From assembly GCA_050305405.1 (NCBI GenBank), contig JBNLFG010000004.1:226260-290259 (forward strand): a DNA stretch of 64,000 nucleotides. Reading direction: 5' to 3'. Numbering within the stretch: position 1 is the first letter of the stretch; each line of letters opens with the position of its first letter. Below, piece after piece: positions 41,513 to 50,664 of this stretch. The DNA comes from Desulfolinea sp050305405 (GTDB taxonomy: Bacteria > Chloroflexota > Anaerolineae > Anaerolineales > Villigracilaceae). The notes beneath the pieces were generated by a model. It searched no databases and was not told the DNA's origin. It saw only the letters and a list, made by a program, of their open reading frames with translations. The translations under genes were made by a program, and so were the position numbers.

Positions 41513-41661
41513 CCATGTTAAGCTGACCCCCTTCGGCTCTGGGGATTCGGCGTGATTTTTGGTCAATTTCTTCGGGGTAAAATTGGGTTGTGTTTGTAGA
41601 GTTGGCGGGCAGCTTACGCAATCTATTGAGCAAGCAATAAGATAAACACCGAGGAGATAAG

Positions 41662-42306
41662 ATGATACGAAATATCATTTGGGATGTAGATGGGACACTC
41701 TTTGATACTTACCCTCCTATAGTCAGGGCGTTCAAGAAAGCCATCGAATATCTTGGAAAAGAGACTTCCACAGAACAGATTGAAGAATTAACAAAAATAT
41801 CGTTAAGCCATTGCATTGAAACACTGTCAACTGAATATCAACTGGAAAAAGATGATATTGGGCAAGAGTTCATGCGCTATTATGGAGATGTTTCAGCCGA
41901 GGAAAGCCCTCCATTCAGAGGGGTAGTAGAAATATGTGCTTATATCTGTTCGATAAACGGGAAAAATGTAATTGTGACGCATAGAGGCAGAGCAGGCACA
42001 GTTGAGTTGCTGTCTACCCACAGGCTGATGGACAAGTTTTCAGACTATATTGTTCGAGACGATGAATATCCGCGAAAACCAGATCCGGCTGCATTCATCG
42101 CAACGCTTGAGAAAAACAATTTAAACAAGGAAGAGACAATCAACATTGGAGATCGAGAAATCGATATCGTAGCTGGTCAATCAGCGGGAATTTTCAGTTG
42201 CTTATATGGCAGTAACGTAAGCAATGTTGAGCCCGATTTAGTCATTGATGATTTTGCTGATTTGTATCGGTTCATCTTAGACAAGAACGCAGAGTTGGAA
42301 AAGTGA
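41662..42306 (+). CDS. HAD-superfamily phosphatase (phosphoglycolate-phosphatase-like)
   Basis: 214 residues. Motif I WDVDGTLFDT (nucleophile Asp8, acid Asp10), motif II VIVTHRGR, motif III lysine in PRKPDPAAF and motif IV INIGDREIDIVAGQSAG. The helical cap (residues ~15-80) is the C1 type of phosphoglycolate phosphatase/beta-phosphoglucomutase relatives. It would dephosphorylate a small metabolite or nucleotide in the cytosol. The ribosome binding site (GAGGAGA) is strong. It is rather AT-rich, like the gene before it, and separate from it by 177 nt. Confidence 0.88.
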   Translation: MIRNIIWDVDGTLFDTYPPIVRAFKKAIEYLGKETSTEQIEELTKISLSHCIETLSTEYQLEKDDIGQEFMRYYGDVSAEESPPFRGVVEICAYICSINGKNVIVTHRGRAGTVELLSTHRLMDKFSDYIVRDDEYPRKPDPAAFIATLEKNNLNKEETINIGDREIDIVAGQSAGIFSCLYGSNVSNVEPDLVIDDFADLYRFILDKNAELEK

Positions 42307-42451
42307 ATAAGAATCGGGGGAGAGGGCTGCCACCTGACCTCAGATAACCCTTGATTTTGTTACACAGCAGGATGAGCGGCGCGATTTTTTATATCTTAAC
42401 TTGGGCTAAGTAGCTAGCGGAGCTGCGCCGCCTTTGCAGGCTTGTCATGCG

Positions 42452-43198
42452 TTAGCGCAGGTCTTGATAACCAAGATCAATCATCCATTGACAGATGACA
42501 GGGCCGCCAAAGGAATCGATGGTTGGTGTGCCATAAGTTTCAACGGGAAGGCCAATGTAGCCCCGAAAATAACCAGCGGGGCCGATGAGTTGCTCCTGTG
42601 CAGCAGCGGAAAGTTCCTGGTCGCCAATTGAGATGGCATGAATATGGTAAGCCGAGTCTTGATATAACTCGCCATAATCGCGAAACCAGGCGGCGAAGCC
42701 CGCCGTGCGCAGTGCGTGAATCAGCGCTGGCAGATCATCCCATAAGACAGTATATGTCCCACGCCGCATAACGGAAATATCCACTGCGCCACCGCCCAGG
42801 TGTGTGCCAAAGGAAGCTGAGCCATTATCATGGTAGCTGCCTTGTGTGATGGCGTATCCGGTCAGTTCGATTTCCCCGCCATAGAGTTCCTGCGCATGTG
42901 CGAGCATTGCCATTGTGCGCTGATTTAGAGTCCAGCCATTAATCTCGACCCGCGTGTAATCGTCGGGCGGTTTTTGACATCCCAGCGGTTCGGGCGTGGA
43001 TATTATTAGGGTAGGGATTATTGTGGGAGTAAGAGTAGGCGGGGTATATCTCTGGGTGGGGGTCGGATAAGGTGTGACTGTGCTCAGGGGCTTTGTGTTT
43101 GTGAGAGGTTCAGATCTGTTAAGGCAGCCAACGGTTATGGGGAATAGAAATAGCCAGATGAGGATGAATCTGGACAGGATATTGATCGTCTTTTTCAT
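42452..43198 (-). CDS. Lipoprotein with M15-like (DD-peptidase fold) domain
   Basis: 248 residues. Signal peptide with lipobox-like TVGC, a Thr-Pro stalk, then a domain with ITQGSYHDNG, SFGTHLGGGAVDISV and YHIHAISIG. The His-x(n)-Asp and terminal His-x-His are arranged as the zinc ligands of M15/hedgehog-type D-Ala-D-Ala peptidases, so it may trim peptidoglycan or another peptide outside the membrane. I start at MKKTINIL, the natural signal peptide; the longer frame adds 23 residues from the msrQ gap. It follows msrP-msrQ on the same strand, 70 nt after msrQ, and may be cotranscribed. Confidence 0.75.
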   Translation of the reverse strand: MKKTINILSRFILIWLFLFPITVGCLNRSEPLTNTKPLSTVTPYPTPTQRYTPPTLTPTIIPTLIISTPEPLGCQKPPDDYTRVEINGWTLNQRTMAMLAHAQELYGGEIELTGYAITQGSYHDNGSASFGTHLGGGAVDISVMRRGTYTVLWDDLPALIHALRTAGFAAWFRDYGELYQDSAYHIHAISIGDQELSAAAQEQLIGPAGYFRGYIGLPVETYGTPTIDSFGGPVICQWMIDLGYQDLR

Positions 43199-43268
43199 GC
43201 GGCTATTCAGTGGGGAGTTGCTGTATGTTCTTTTTTGCTTGAGATGATGTCTTTTTGTAATGAGCAAG

Positions 43269-43899
43269 TTAGGGGCGAGCGCGTTTCGTGTTGAAAAGAT
43301 TTTTGACGGGCGGTAATCTTAATCCTAGCAAGAGCAAGACGATAATCCCATAAATTAGCGGTTGGATTACGTTGCCTTGTAGGGTGAAAATGTCGCCTTT
43401 GCGCGCCCAAGCAAAATGAAGCACTGCGAGAGGGGCGATCAGATAAACGAGTTTATGCAGTCTTTTCCAGTTTTTGCCGAGTTTTTTCATCCACCATTTG
43501 AATGATGTTATGGCGAGTAGCAGTAGCAAAACGAAGGTGATCGAGCCAACGAGTGTGTAGCGTTTTTCAAAGGTGGCTTCGACGAGCAAGTTCAAGTTGA
43601 AGCCATAGTCGATGGCAGTAAAAATGATGACATGCAGCGCGGCATAAAAGAAGGCATATAAGCCTAATGCGCGGCGATGCTTGCTGGGTTCTCTCCAGTT
43701 GAAGACGGTGCGCAGGGGGGTGGTAGCGACTGAAAGAACAAGGATGGTGATGGCAGCAAAGCCGGTGCGCTGCTCGAGGTATTGGATGGGGTTGATGGTG
43801 AGGTTATTCGTGAAATAGTCGAAAAGCAGTTTTGCCAAAGGGAAAATGCCGATCAAGTGTATGGCAATGCGCAGCGGGGTAAGTTTTAGCTTTTTCATG
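43269..43899 (-). CDS. msrQ: Heme-binding membrane subunit of methionine-sulfoxide reductase
   Basis: 209 residues with six membrane helices of the ferric-reductase-like (YedZ/MsrQ) type. Conserved features: RTGFAAITILVLSVATTPL, KHRRALGLYAFFYAALHVIIF (heme-ligating His) and WKRLHKLVYLIAPLAVLHFAWARKGD (second pair). It passes electrons from the quinone pool to MsrP to repair oxidised methionines in exported proteins. GAGAGG precedes the ATG. It lies 65 nt downstream of msrP, the usual order. Confidence 0.93.
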
Positions 43900-43964
43900 G
43901 ACAAGGTGCCTCTCCAGGTTGTGTTGCTAAGTTCTCCTCTGGTATCAAAGAGGAGAAGGTCTTT

Positions 43965-44933
43965 TTAGTAGAACTTCGTTAAGTCCATACCCTCGTAAAG
44001 ATGAGCAACTTCTTCGGCGTAGCCGTTAAACATGAGCGTTTCGCGGCGTTTGATCTCGCCAATGCGGCGCTCGCTGGATTGCGACCAGCGCGGATGATCA
44101 ACATTGGGATTGACGTTGGCGTAGAAGCCATATTCGTTCGGGGCGATGGTTTCCCACATGGTGGCGGGCTGCTCGTCGGTCAGCTCGATCTTGACGATGG
44201 ATTTGATGGATTTAAAGCCATACTTCCACGGGACGACAAGCCGGATCGGCGCGCCGTTTTGGCTTGGTAACGCTTCCCCGTACAGCCCGGTGGCGAGCAG
44301 CGTGAGATCGTTATATGCCTCATCCAAACGGAGTCCCTCCTGATAAGGCCAGGGGTAAAGTTTGTTGTTTGCGCCCGGCATTTGACTTTCATCCAAGAGG
44401 GTTTCAAAGCGGACATATTTTGCATCCGAGGTTGGTTCCACTTCTTTGAGCAAGCTGGCGAGGGTGAAGCCATTCCACGGGATGACCATGCTCCAGGCTT
44501 CGACACAGCGCAGGCGATAGATGCGTTCTTCCTGTGTGAAGCCGCTAAGCAAGTCTTCGATGCCGTAGGTTTTGGGGTTGTTGACCATGCCGGTGACTTC
44601 GACTGTCCATGGAGATGATTTGAAGTCTTTGGCGAGCGGGGCGACACCTTCCTTATCGGTGGTGAACTCGTAGTAGTTGTTATAGTTGATGACGCCCTCG
44701 TAGTCGGTTAATTCATCGGCGAGGGCAGATGAATCTTGCGCGGAAGCAGTCGGTGGGTTCGCGGGCGAAGCGGCAGATCTTTCTTCGGGGAGATCGGTGC
44801 CACAAGCAGCCAGCAGAGCTGCGCCTGCGGTGACGATCCCCATCTGTTTAAGAAAAGCACGTCGTGAGAGATAATCAGATTTCGACGTGATCTCAGATGA
44901 TTTTACGGGTACGGATTTGAATTTCTTGTCCAT
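43965..44933 (-). CDS. msrP: Molybdopterin methionine-sulfoxide reductase catalytic subunit
   Basis: 322 residues. Twin-arginine signal SRRAFLKQMG followed by a hydrophobic stretch and Ala-Cys, so it is exported folded; the Cys may also allow lipidation. The YedY/MsrP core is clear: YNNYYEFTTDKEGVAPLAKDF, the molybdenum-ligating Cys in YRLRCVEAWSM, and WKYGFKSIKSIVKIELTD. It reduces methionine sulfoxide on envelope proteins using electrons from MsrQ. I start at MDKKF because GAGG sits eight bases upstream; the longer start lacks a site. Confidence 0.93.
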   Translation of the reverse strand: MDKKFKSVPVKSSEITSKSDYLSRRAFLKQMGIVTAGAALLAACGTDLPEERSAASPANPPTASAQDSSALADELTDYEGVINYNNYYEFTTDKEGVAPLAKDFKSSPWTVEVTGMVNNPKTYGIEDLLSGFTQEERIYRLRCVEAWSMVIPWNGFTLASLLKEVEPTSDAKYVRFETLLDESQMPGANNKLYPWPYQEGLRLDEAYNDLTLLATGLYGEALPSQNGAPIRLVVPWKYGFKSIKSIVKIELTDEQPATMWETIAPNEYGFYANVNPNVDHPRWSQSSERRIGEIKRRETLMFNGYAEEVAHLYEGMDLTKFY

Positions 44934-45056
44934 TTTCTTTTCCTCGGTCATCGCGGATAAATTAGACTGAAAATAGCATAATTAGGAGTGAAAGTCAAAT
45001 AATAGTATTTTAATTATGGCATTTGGTAATGCTTAATTGAAGTGGTGTGATGCTCC

Positions 45057-45140
45057 TGTGAGGAGGAGGACAACCCGGCGTAGCAATCTCAAAATAGTGG
45101 GTTTATTCCATACTTGAGAGATTGTTTCGCTCGCAAATTC
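45057..45140. repeat. Decayed GTCATTGCGAG-type palindrome
   Basis: GTGAGGAGGAGG...GGCGTAGCAATCTC facing GAGATTGTTTCGCTCGCAA; a diverged copy of the element at 62124. Confidence 0.65.
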
Positions 45141-45166
45141 AGACTATTTAGTTTGCCCATGCATGG

Positions 45167-46609
45167 TTATTCTTCTATATTCAAATCCACCGCGCAGCGA
45201 AAACCGATATAGTTGAAAGCCGAGTTTGGGCTGAGATGCTCGCGTGCAAAGGTTTGTACCCCCTCCTGATCGCTGTACCATGATCCCCCACGTAAGACAT
45301 GGTGGACGCCGCTCTCTGCTCCTGGCGGATTCAAGATCGGCGAACTGCGATAGTAATTTGACGAATACCAATCTGCGACCCATTCCGTCACGTTACCGGC
45401 CATATCATAGACCTCGTAGCTGCTTTTGCCGGCTTCAAAACTTCCTACTGGCGCGGTGCTGAGATAGTGATCGTTGAAACCCAAGTGCGCCCAATCATTG
45501 CCGCAATTCACATCACAGAAATTCAGAAATTCTCCGTAAAAAGTGTTACCCCACGGATACGTATACCAGGTTGTGCCGCGCGCAGCTTTTTCCCACTCCG
45601 CTTCGGTGGGTAAACGTGCTTCCCGCCAGTTGCAGAAGTTGACGGCGGCATCCCAGTCCACGAATACGACGGGGTGGTCTCTGTAGCGTTCGTTAAAGAA
45701 GAAGGTCGTGTTCGAAGGCCGATCACAGGCTAGATCGTTGAAGCAGTCACGGTATTGAGCATTGCTCACTTCGTATTTGTCGATATAAAAACTGCCCAAC
45801 TGCACCATATGCGCTGGCTTCTCATCCGATTGACCGCGGTCGCTGCCCATCATGAAATTCCCGGATGGGATCAGCACCATCTCGGCGCCGTGCGCGTCAA
45901 CGATCTCGGTCGGGATTGATGTTGCGCTTGGCACAACGGTCGCTTCCTGCGTGAGGGTTGGCGTGATTGGGGTCTCGGTATTGCTTGGGCGCGGCGTTTC
46001 GGATGGCGTTGGGGATGGCGCCTTTGTTTCTGTTGAGATGATTTCGGTTGGTATAGTTGTTGCTTCTTTTGTTGGCTCTACCGGTGTTGTAGGTGCTGGT
46101 TTCAACGCAAAGACCGCCAAAAGGATCAGCGCCAATAGCAGCCCGCCGCCTATCCATAAGTTTCTTGGCTCCTTTAGTATCGCCACAATATCCGTTTTTT
46201 TAGGTGGCGCCAGCGGTGTCGTTTTGCTGCTAAGTACAGCGATAATTTTGGCAAGGTTCTTCCTGTAGTTGAACTTGTTACGCATGTCAATATATTGAAT
46301 ATCCATCAGCCAAATAGGAAGCTTCGCCTCACAATCATCAAAAAGGATCGGGATAATTTTGAGTCCCTGATTGTTCGCAAAGAGAAACTCTTTTTCCACC
46401 CACTCCGATTCAATTGAATTTGAAGAAACCACAATGATGAAGTCTTCGCTCTCTTCGATCCCTTTTTGAATTTCATCCGCCCAGTGATCACCGCCAGCAA
46501 TATCGGTCAGGTCAAACCAAACATCGTACCCTTGCTCTTCAAGGTCTTTGGCTAGCTTTTTTACAAACAGGATTTCCCTGCGCGAGTAAGAAATAAACAC
46601 TTGTGCCAT
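45167..46609 (-). CDS. TIR - transmembrane - FGE-like receptor protein
   Basis: 480 residues in one chain. Residues 1-130: TIR domain (VFISYSRRE, YDVWFDLTDI, FIIVVSSNS, Trp70-x-x-x-Glu74 with the NADase-type Glu, IIPILFDDC). Residues ~151-169: one membrane helix after a basic-proline loop. Residues ~172-238: Thr/Pro stalk. Residues ~242-477: formylglycine-generating-enzyme/SUMF1 fold (MVLIPSGNFMMGS, DKYEVSNAQY, RLPTEAEWEKAARG, YDMAGNVTEWVADWY, LRGGSWYS, IGFRCAVD). The two active-site cysteines of true FGE, expected in the stretch after GGS, are absent, so this domain probably binds rather than modifies. Topology implies FGE outside and TIR inside. Promoter-like TATAAT lies at 46658-46663 and a small hairpin in the leader. 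Confidence 0.88.
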   Translation of the reverse strand: MAQVFISYSRREILFVKKLAKDLEEQGYDVWFDLTDIAGGDHWADEIQKGIEESEDFIIVVSSNSIESEWVEKEFLFANNQGLKIIPILFDDCEAKLPIWLMDIQYIDMRNKFNYRKNLAKIIAVLSSKTTPLAPPKKTDIVAILKEPRNLWIGGGLLLALILLAVFALKPAPTTPVEPTKEATTIPTEIISTETKAPSPTPSETPRPSNTETPITPTLTQEATVVPSATSIPTEIVDAHGAEMVLIPSGNFMMGSDRGQSDEKPAHMVQLGSFYIDKYEVSNAQYRDCFNDLACDRPSNTTFFFNERYRDHPVVFVDWDAAVNFCNWREARLPTEAEWEKAARGTTWYTYPWGNTFYGEFLNFCDVNCGNDWAHLGFNDHYLSTAPVGSFEAGKSSYEVYDMAGNVTEWVADWYSSNYYRSSPILNPPGAESGVHHVLRGGSWYSDQEGVQTFAREHLSPNSAFNYIGFRCAVDLNIEE

Positions 46610-46657
46610 ATCAATTTGCCTCTATTCTTCAGGAAGAAGAATTCTTTTTTAAATTTG

Positions 46658-46663
46658 ATTATA
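46658..46663 (-). promoter_or_regulatory. -10 box for the TIR-FGE gene
   Basis: Minus strand GCGTATAATCAA; the start would give a ~42-nt leader containing the dyad ATTCTTC...GAAGAAT (46624-46642) near the ribosome binding site. Confidence 0.5.
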
Positions 46664-46669
46664 CGCTAT

Positions 46670-46703
46670 AAAAAAGCGAGCTGTCTTTTTAGAAACAGCT
46701 CGC
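46670..46703 (-). terminator. Terminator of degV
   Basis: Minus strand: GCGAGCTGT, loop, ACAGCTCGC, TTTTTT; 24 nt beyond the degV stop. Confidence 0.85.
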
Positions 46704-46726
46704 CATATCATTTTTTGTCAGATGTG

Positions 46727-47566
46727 CTATTTTGCCAGATAGCCCACACCCAACGCCCCCGGGCCTGCATGGACAACAATCGCAGGCGGTAGTTCGTAAA
46801 GCGGAATATTTTTGATTCCCAGACCGGATCGGATCCCTTCGATCAGCATTTGGGCATCTTCAAGTGCGTCGGCGTGCATCACACAGACGTGCGGATCGCC
46901 CTCCTGTTCGGCTTGATCCTGCACGAGAGAGAGCAACCTGGCGAGGGCTTTTTTCTTCGTCCGTGCCTGTTCGAAGGTTTCGATCTGCCCCTCCTGCATG
47001 GTCAAAATCGGTTTGATGCTCAGTATCTTGCCCAAGCTGGCGCGTGCCCCGTTGATGCGGCCACCTTTTTGTAGGTAGTCCAATGTGTCGACGAGGAAAT
47101 AAACTTTTTGTACGGCAATCAGATCTTCGATGCCGTCGAGGATGATCTCGGCGGGGATGCCATCCTTTGCCCATTGCGCAGCGAGCAAGACCAGGGTCGC
47201 GAGCGGGCCGGCGATGGTTTGCGTATCCACAATATGGATATTGGCATCCGGATAGTTTTGTTTCGCCATCGTGGCCGAGCGAACGGTCCCGCTCACTTTG
47301 GCTGAAGGGTGCAGGCAGATCAGGTCTTCCCCGGTTTGGTTTACTTCGCTAAAAATGGGATCGTAGAGCGCGGGCGGTGGCGCGGCTGTTTTGGGCAATG
47401 TGTCACCGGCGCGCAGCTTTTGCAGGAATGTGGTTGTATCGATCTCGGTGTCGTCGCGATAAGTTTTTTCGCCAAAGTTGACGATCTGCGGGATGAGATG
47501 CACGCCAATTTCCTGTGCGTCTGCCAACGAGAACCCCGCTGTGGTATCAGTTAGGATTTTGACCAT
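46727..47566 (-). CDS. DegV-family fatty-acid-binding protein
   Basis: 279 residues of the DegV/FakB family, soluble carriers that hold a fatty acid for phosphorylation by a FakA kinase. ILTDTTAGFS, KTAAPPPALY, CLHPSAKVSGTVRSA (fatty-acid carboxylate site Ser/Thr) and YLQKGGRINGARASLG are the family's marks. AGGAG precedes the ATG. No fakA gene is in the window. A terminator follows. Confidence 0.92.
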   Translation of the reverse strand: MVKILTDTTAGFSLADAQEIGVHLIPQIVNFGEKTYRDDTEIDTTTFLQKLRAGDTLPKTAAPPPALYDPIFSEVNQTGEDLICLHPSAKVSGTVRSATMAKQNYPDANIHIVDTQTIAGPLATLVLLAAQWAKDGIPAEIILDGIEDLIAVQKVYFLVDTLDYLQKGGRINGARASLGKILSIKPILTMQEGQIETFEQARTKKKALARLLSLVQDQAEQEGDPHVCVMHADALEDAQMLIEGIRSGLGIKNIPLYELPPAIVVHAGPGALGVGYLAK

Positions 47567-47715
47567 AACTTGCTCCTGTCTCTTGGTGCCTCAACAATGC
47601 TCTTATTTTACACGACCTTTTTGCCTTTTTAGCGCGTGGACAGCGTACCCACCGTATATATTTCGCCTATGATTTGAATTTTTGCAGGCGGATGTTGTGA
47701 GCGCTTGAAAAAACT

Positions 47716-49068
47716 TTATGGAAAATCAATCGTCCAGATACCAATTTCTGTCGAGAAACTACTTTCGCCACAATTATCGCTTTGCTTTAAAGTAGAACTA
47801 CCCCAATAAAAAGTCAGAATTCGACCATCAGGGAGAAACTCAGCAGACATAGGGCGGACATCTTCGAACCTGCCCACAGGTTCTCTTGTTGCGACATCCC
47901 AAAGATAAATGCCAGAGTCATTCGTAGAAAGAATCCAGTCACCATCGGGTCTAAAGCTAATTCTCTCTCCTGTATTTGTTTTCTGGACAGCCCCTAATGG
48001 TTGTCGTGTATCTATATCCCAAAATACAGGACCAAAGATTGCAGCCCCAGCAAGAATCTCGCCATCGGGACTGAAAGCCACATCCCAAACACTGCCATTA
48101 GTCCAGTGAGGTAGAGATAATGAATCTGTTAGTACCTTTTTATTCATATCCCAAATAGCTACACCGTTTGGATGATAGTCGCTACAAATCGCAAGCAAGG
48201 CATCATCTGGGCTGAATTCCAAACAGAGTTGTGAAATACCTTGAAGCTCCAATCGCTCAAGCTCCTGCCCTGTATTTAAATCCCATAAAATTATATCTCT
48301 ATCATTATCAGTGGTGGCTACTATGGAGCTGGTTGAGTTGATCGCTACACTAATATGATTTGTATAGCCTGCATCATGAGACAGTATATGGACTTGTTCT
48401 CCCGTTATTAAAGACCATAGAATCACTGTTTGGTCACGGCTGGCGGAAAGCAACCAATGACCATCTGGGCTAATTGCCATATCCATAAGGAAGTCAGTAT
48501 GTCCTACAAGCGGATTTCCGATAGAAATATTTTTCTCCAAATCCCACAAATAGATATTATGATCCACCGCATAAGCCAGCATACTTCCATCTAAATTGAG
48601 AGAAAAGGCTTCTACAAAACCTTCCACTGTTAGTACTTCCTGAATTTCTCCTGAAAGTGAGGGGATTGGCAAATCTGATGGTGGTCGCATCTCATAAGCT
48701 CTCTCTTGTTTGCCTTCTTTTATCCAATCTGAAAACACAATGCTTATCATTAGAAGCGATACTAGAAGGATACCAGCCAAGCTGCTCAGGAACGACTTGA
48801 GTAAGCCGTCATACTCTTCCTTAACTGAAGACGCGCCTATGGCTCCGCCAATTGCCCCAGAGATGATAGCTATTGGCCAAAATAAAAAGGCTATCATGAA
48901 ATCATCCATATTCTGTAAACTATCAATACTCAAGGCAGTGAAAAGAAAATCACTAAGGATGCGAACAAGAAAGAGCGAGACTGGCATAAAAAGTAACCCC
49001 GCTGTTAGCGCGCCAATAAAACCACCTAATACTCGTTTTTTAGTAGATGATGTGTTTGCGTCTGTCAT
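47716..49068 (-). CDS. Membrane-anchored WD40-repeat protein
   Basis: 450 residues. Three hydrophobic helices in the first ~125 residues (GFIGALTAGLLFMPVSLFLV, FLFWPIAIISGAIGGAIGA, FLSSLAGILLVSLLMISIVF), then about seven WD40 blades (LWDLEKN, AISPDGHWLLSASRDQTVILWSL, ATTDNDRDIILWDL, WDIDTRQPLG and others), most with the SPDG-to-W-D spacing. The propeller would sit outside or inside the membrane depending on helix number. WD40 proteins are scaffolds; partner unknown. GGGAG precedes the ATG. Confidence 0.85.
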   Translation of the reverse strand: MTDANTSSTKKRVLGGFIGALTAGLLFMPVSLFLVRILSDFLFTALSIDSLQNMDDFMIAFLFWPIAIISGAIGGAIGASSVKEEYDGLLKSFLSSLAGILLVSLLMISIVFSDWIKEGKQERAYEMRPPSDLPIPSLSGEIQEVLTVEGFVEAFSLNLDGSMLAYAVDHNIYLWDLEKNISIGNPLVGHTDFLMDMAISPDGHWLLSASRDQTVILWSLITGEQVHILSHDAGYTNHISVAINSTSSIVATTDNDRDIILWDLNTGQELERLELQGISQLCLEFSPDDALLAICSDYHPNGVAIWDMNKKVLTDSLSLPHWTNGSVWDVAFSPDGEILAGAAIFGPVFWDIDTRQPLGAVQKTNTGERISFRPDGDWILSTNDSGIYLWDVATREPVGRFEDVRPMSAEFLPDGRILTFYWGSSTLKQSDNCGESSFSTEIGIWTIDFP

Positions 49069-49134
49069 AAATTTCTCCCTGCGTTATTCGCGAATGCGAT
49101 GAAGTGAAATAGCGTTGCTCTATTGGAGCATCGG

Positions 49135-50559
49135 CTATACCACTTTCTTCCCTTTTTGCCTTTCTGGTTTACCCATTGCAGCGTCGAGGGCTTGATGGAT
49201 GGAACGCACTTCAATGATCTGAATATCTTTTGTCCAGGGCTCGGACTTACGCAGGCGTTTTGGCACGATGGCAACCTTGAACCCGAGCTTGGCAGCTTCG
49301 CGCAGACGCAATGGCATTTGCGAGGGCATGCGTAGCTCACCTGCGAGGCCGAGTTCGCCGATCAGGACAGTATCGGCACGCACGGGGATATCGCGCATTG
49401 AGGAGGCAATTGCGGCGGCGATGGCAAGATCGGCAGCCGGTTCGTCGATCTTTAAGCCGCTGACCACGTTGACAAAAACATCCTGTTCGGCGAGTTTGAC
49501 GCCCGCGCGACGCGTGAGTACAGCCGCAATCAGCAAAAGGCGGTTGAAGTTGACGCCATTCGGCGTGCGGCGCGCGTTCCCGAAGTTGGTCGGGCTCGTC
49601 AAACCTTGTATCTCGACGAGTAGCGGACGTGTACCTTCCATCGTCACCGCAACGGATGAGCCGGGCGCATTTACCATGCGTTCGGCGAGGAAAGCTTCGG
49701 AGGGATTGGAGACTTCGACCAGTCCGCGCTCGTGCATCTCAAAAACACCGACTTCAGCGGTTGCGCCAAAACGGTTTTTGATCGAGCGCAGCAGACGGTA
49801 GGCTTGGTAACGGTCACCTTCGAGATGCAGGACGGTATCGACGATATGCTCCAAAACACGCGGGCCGGCAATCGTGCCTTCTTTGGTGACGTGCCCGATC
49901 ACAAAGACCGAGATACCGCTGGTCTTGGCGAGTTCGCGCAATTGTGAAGCGCACTCACGGACTTGTGTCACAGAGCCAGCCGAGGAGGTCAGTTCGGGGA
50001 TATAGGTGGTTTGGATGGAGTCGACGATCAGCAAGGTCGGCTTGACTTCTCGAACATGATCCATAATGACACCGAGATTCGTTTCGGTAACAAGGAAGAG
50101 TTCTGCGGGTAATTTGGCCTCTTTGCCTTCACTGGTCTGGATGCGCGTGGCGCGCATCTTGATCTGGCGTTCGGATTCTTCGCCCGAAACATACAGTACA
50201 CGATGTTTATCTGCCATGCCCATTGTCATTTGCAGCAACAAGGTCGATTTGCCGATACCGGGATCGCCGCCGATCAAGACGATTGAGCCGGGCACGATTC
50301 CGCCACCTAAAACGCGGGCGAACTCGCCGATCGGCACGTGGATACGGTCTTCGGCTTTAGCGTCCACATCCGGTAAACGGCGTGGCGTGGAGCGTCCGGT
50401 TAATCCGCGTGGCGCACTGCGGGATTTGGGTGCGGCTTCTTCATGCACGACTTCTTCAACCATGCTGTTGAAAGCATTACACTGCGGGCATTTGCCCATA
50501 TAACTTGCGGAGACGCGTCCACATTCCTGACAGACGTAGCGGGTGAGTGTTTTTGCCAT
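49135..50559 (-). CDS. radA: DNA repair protein RadA
   Basis: 474 residues. N-terminal zinc finger (Cys10, Cys13, Cys24, Cys27), then a RecA-like ATPase (Walker A GGDPGIGKST) carrying the RadA-specific KNRFGATAEVGVFEM motif, and a Lon-like C-terminal domain (GLKIDEPAADLAIAAAIASS). RadA helps branch migration and processing of recombination intermediates. AAGGAAT lies before the ATG. It runs on the same strand as the DUF559 gene. Confidence 0.96.
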   Translation of the reverse strand: MAKTLTRYVCQECGRVSASYMGKCPQCNAFNSMVEEVVHEEAAPKSRSAPRGLTGRSTPRRLPDVDAKAEDRIHVPIGEFARVLGGGIVPGSIVLIGGDPGIGKSTLLLQMTMGMADKHRVLYVSGEESERQIKMRATRIQTSEGKEAKLPAELFLVTETNLGVIMDHVREVKPTLLIVDSIQTTYIPELTSSAGSVTQVRECASQLRELAKTSGISVFVIGHVTKEGTIAGPRVLEHIVDTVLHLEGDRYQAYRLLRSIKNRFGATAEVGVFEMHERGLVEVSNPSEAFLAERMVNAPGSSVAVTMEGTRPLLVEIQGLTSPTNFGNARRTPNGVNFNRLLLIAAVLTRRAGVKLAEQDVFVNVVSGLKIDEPAADLAIAAAIASSMRDIPVRADTVLIGELGLAGELRMPSQMPLRLREAAKLGFKVAIVPKRLRKSEPWTKDIQIIEVRSIHQALDAAMGKPERQKGKKVV

Positions 50560-50574
50560 AATAAATTCCTTATA

Positions 50575-50653
50575 AGCCCCCCTCTAGCTCCCCCCGCTTG
50601 CAGGGGGAGAACCTGTCCCTCCCTTGTGAAACGGGGAGGCTAGGTGGGGGCGT
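50575..50653. repeat. GC-rich CCCCCTC palindrome, copy P3 (left of DUF559 gene)
   Basis: AGCCCCCCTCTAGCTCCCCC ... GGGGAGGCTAGGTGGGGGCG with an internal CCCGCTTGCAGGG turn; ends 11 nt from the DUF559 stop codon. Confidence 0.85.
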
Positions 50654-50664
50654 TTTACATAATT

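Noticed and set aside
45167..46609. Diversity-generating retroelement target
   Set aside because: The FGE-like C-terminus would fit, but there is no reverse transcriptase or template-like copy in the window.
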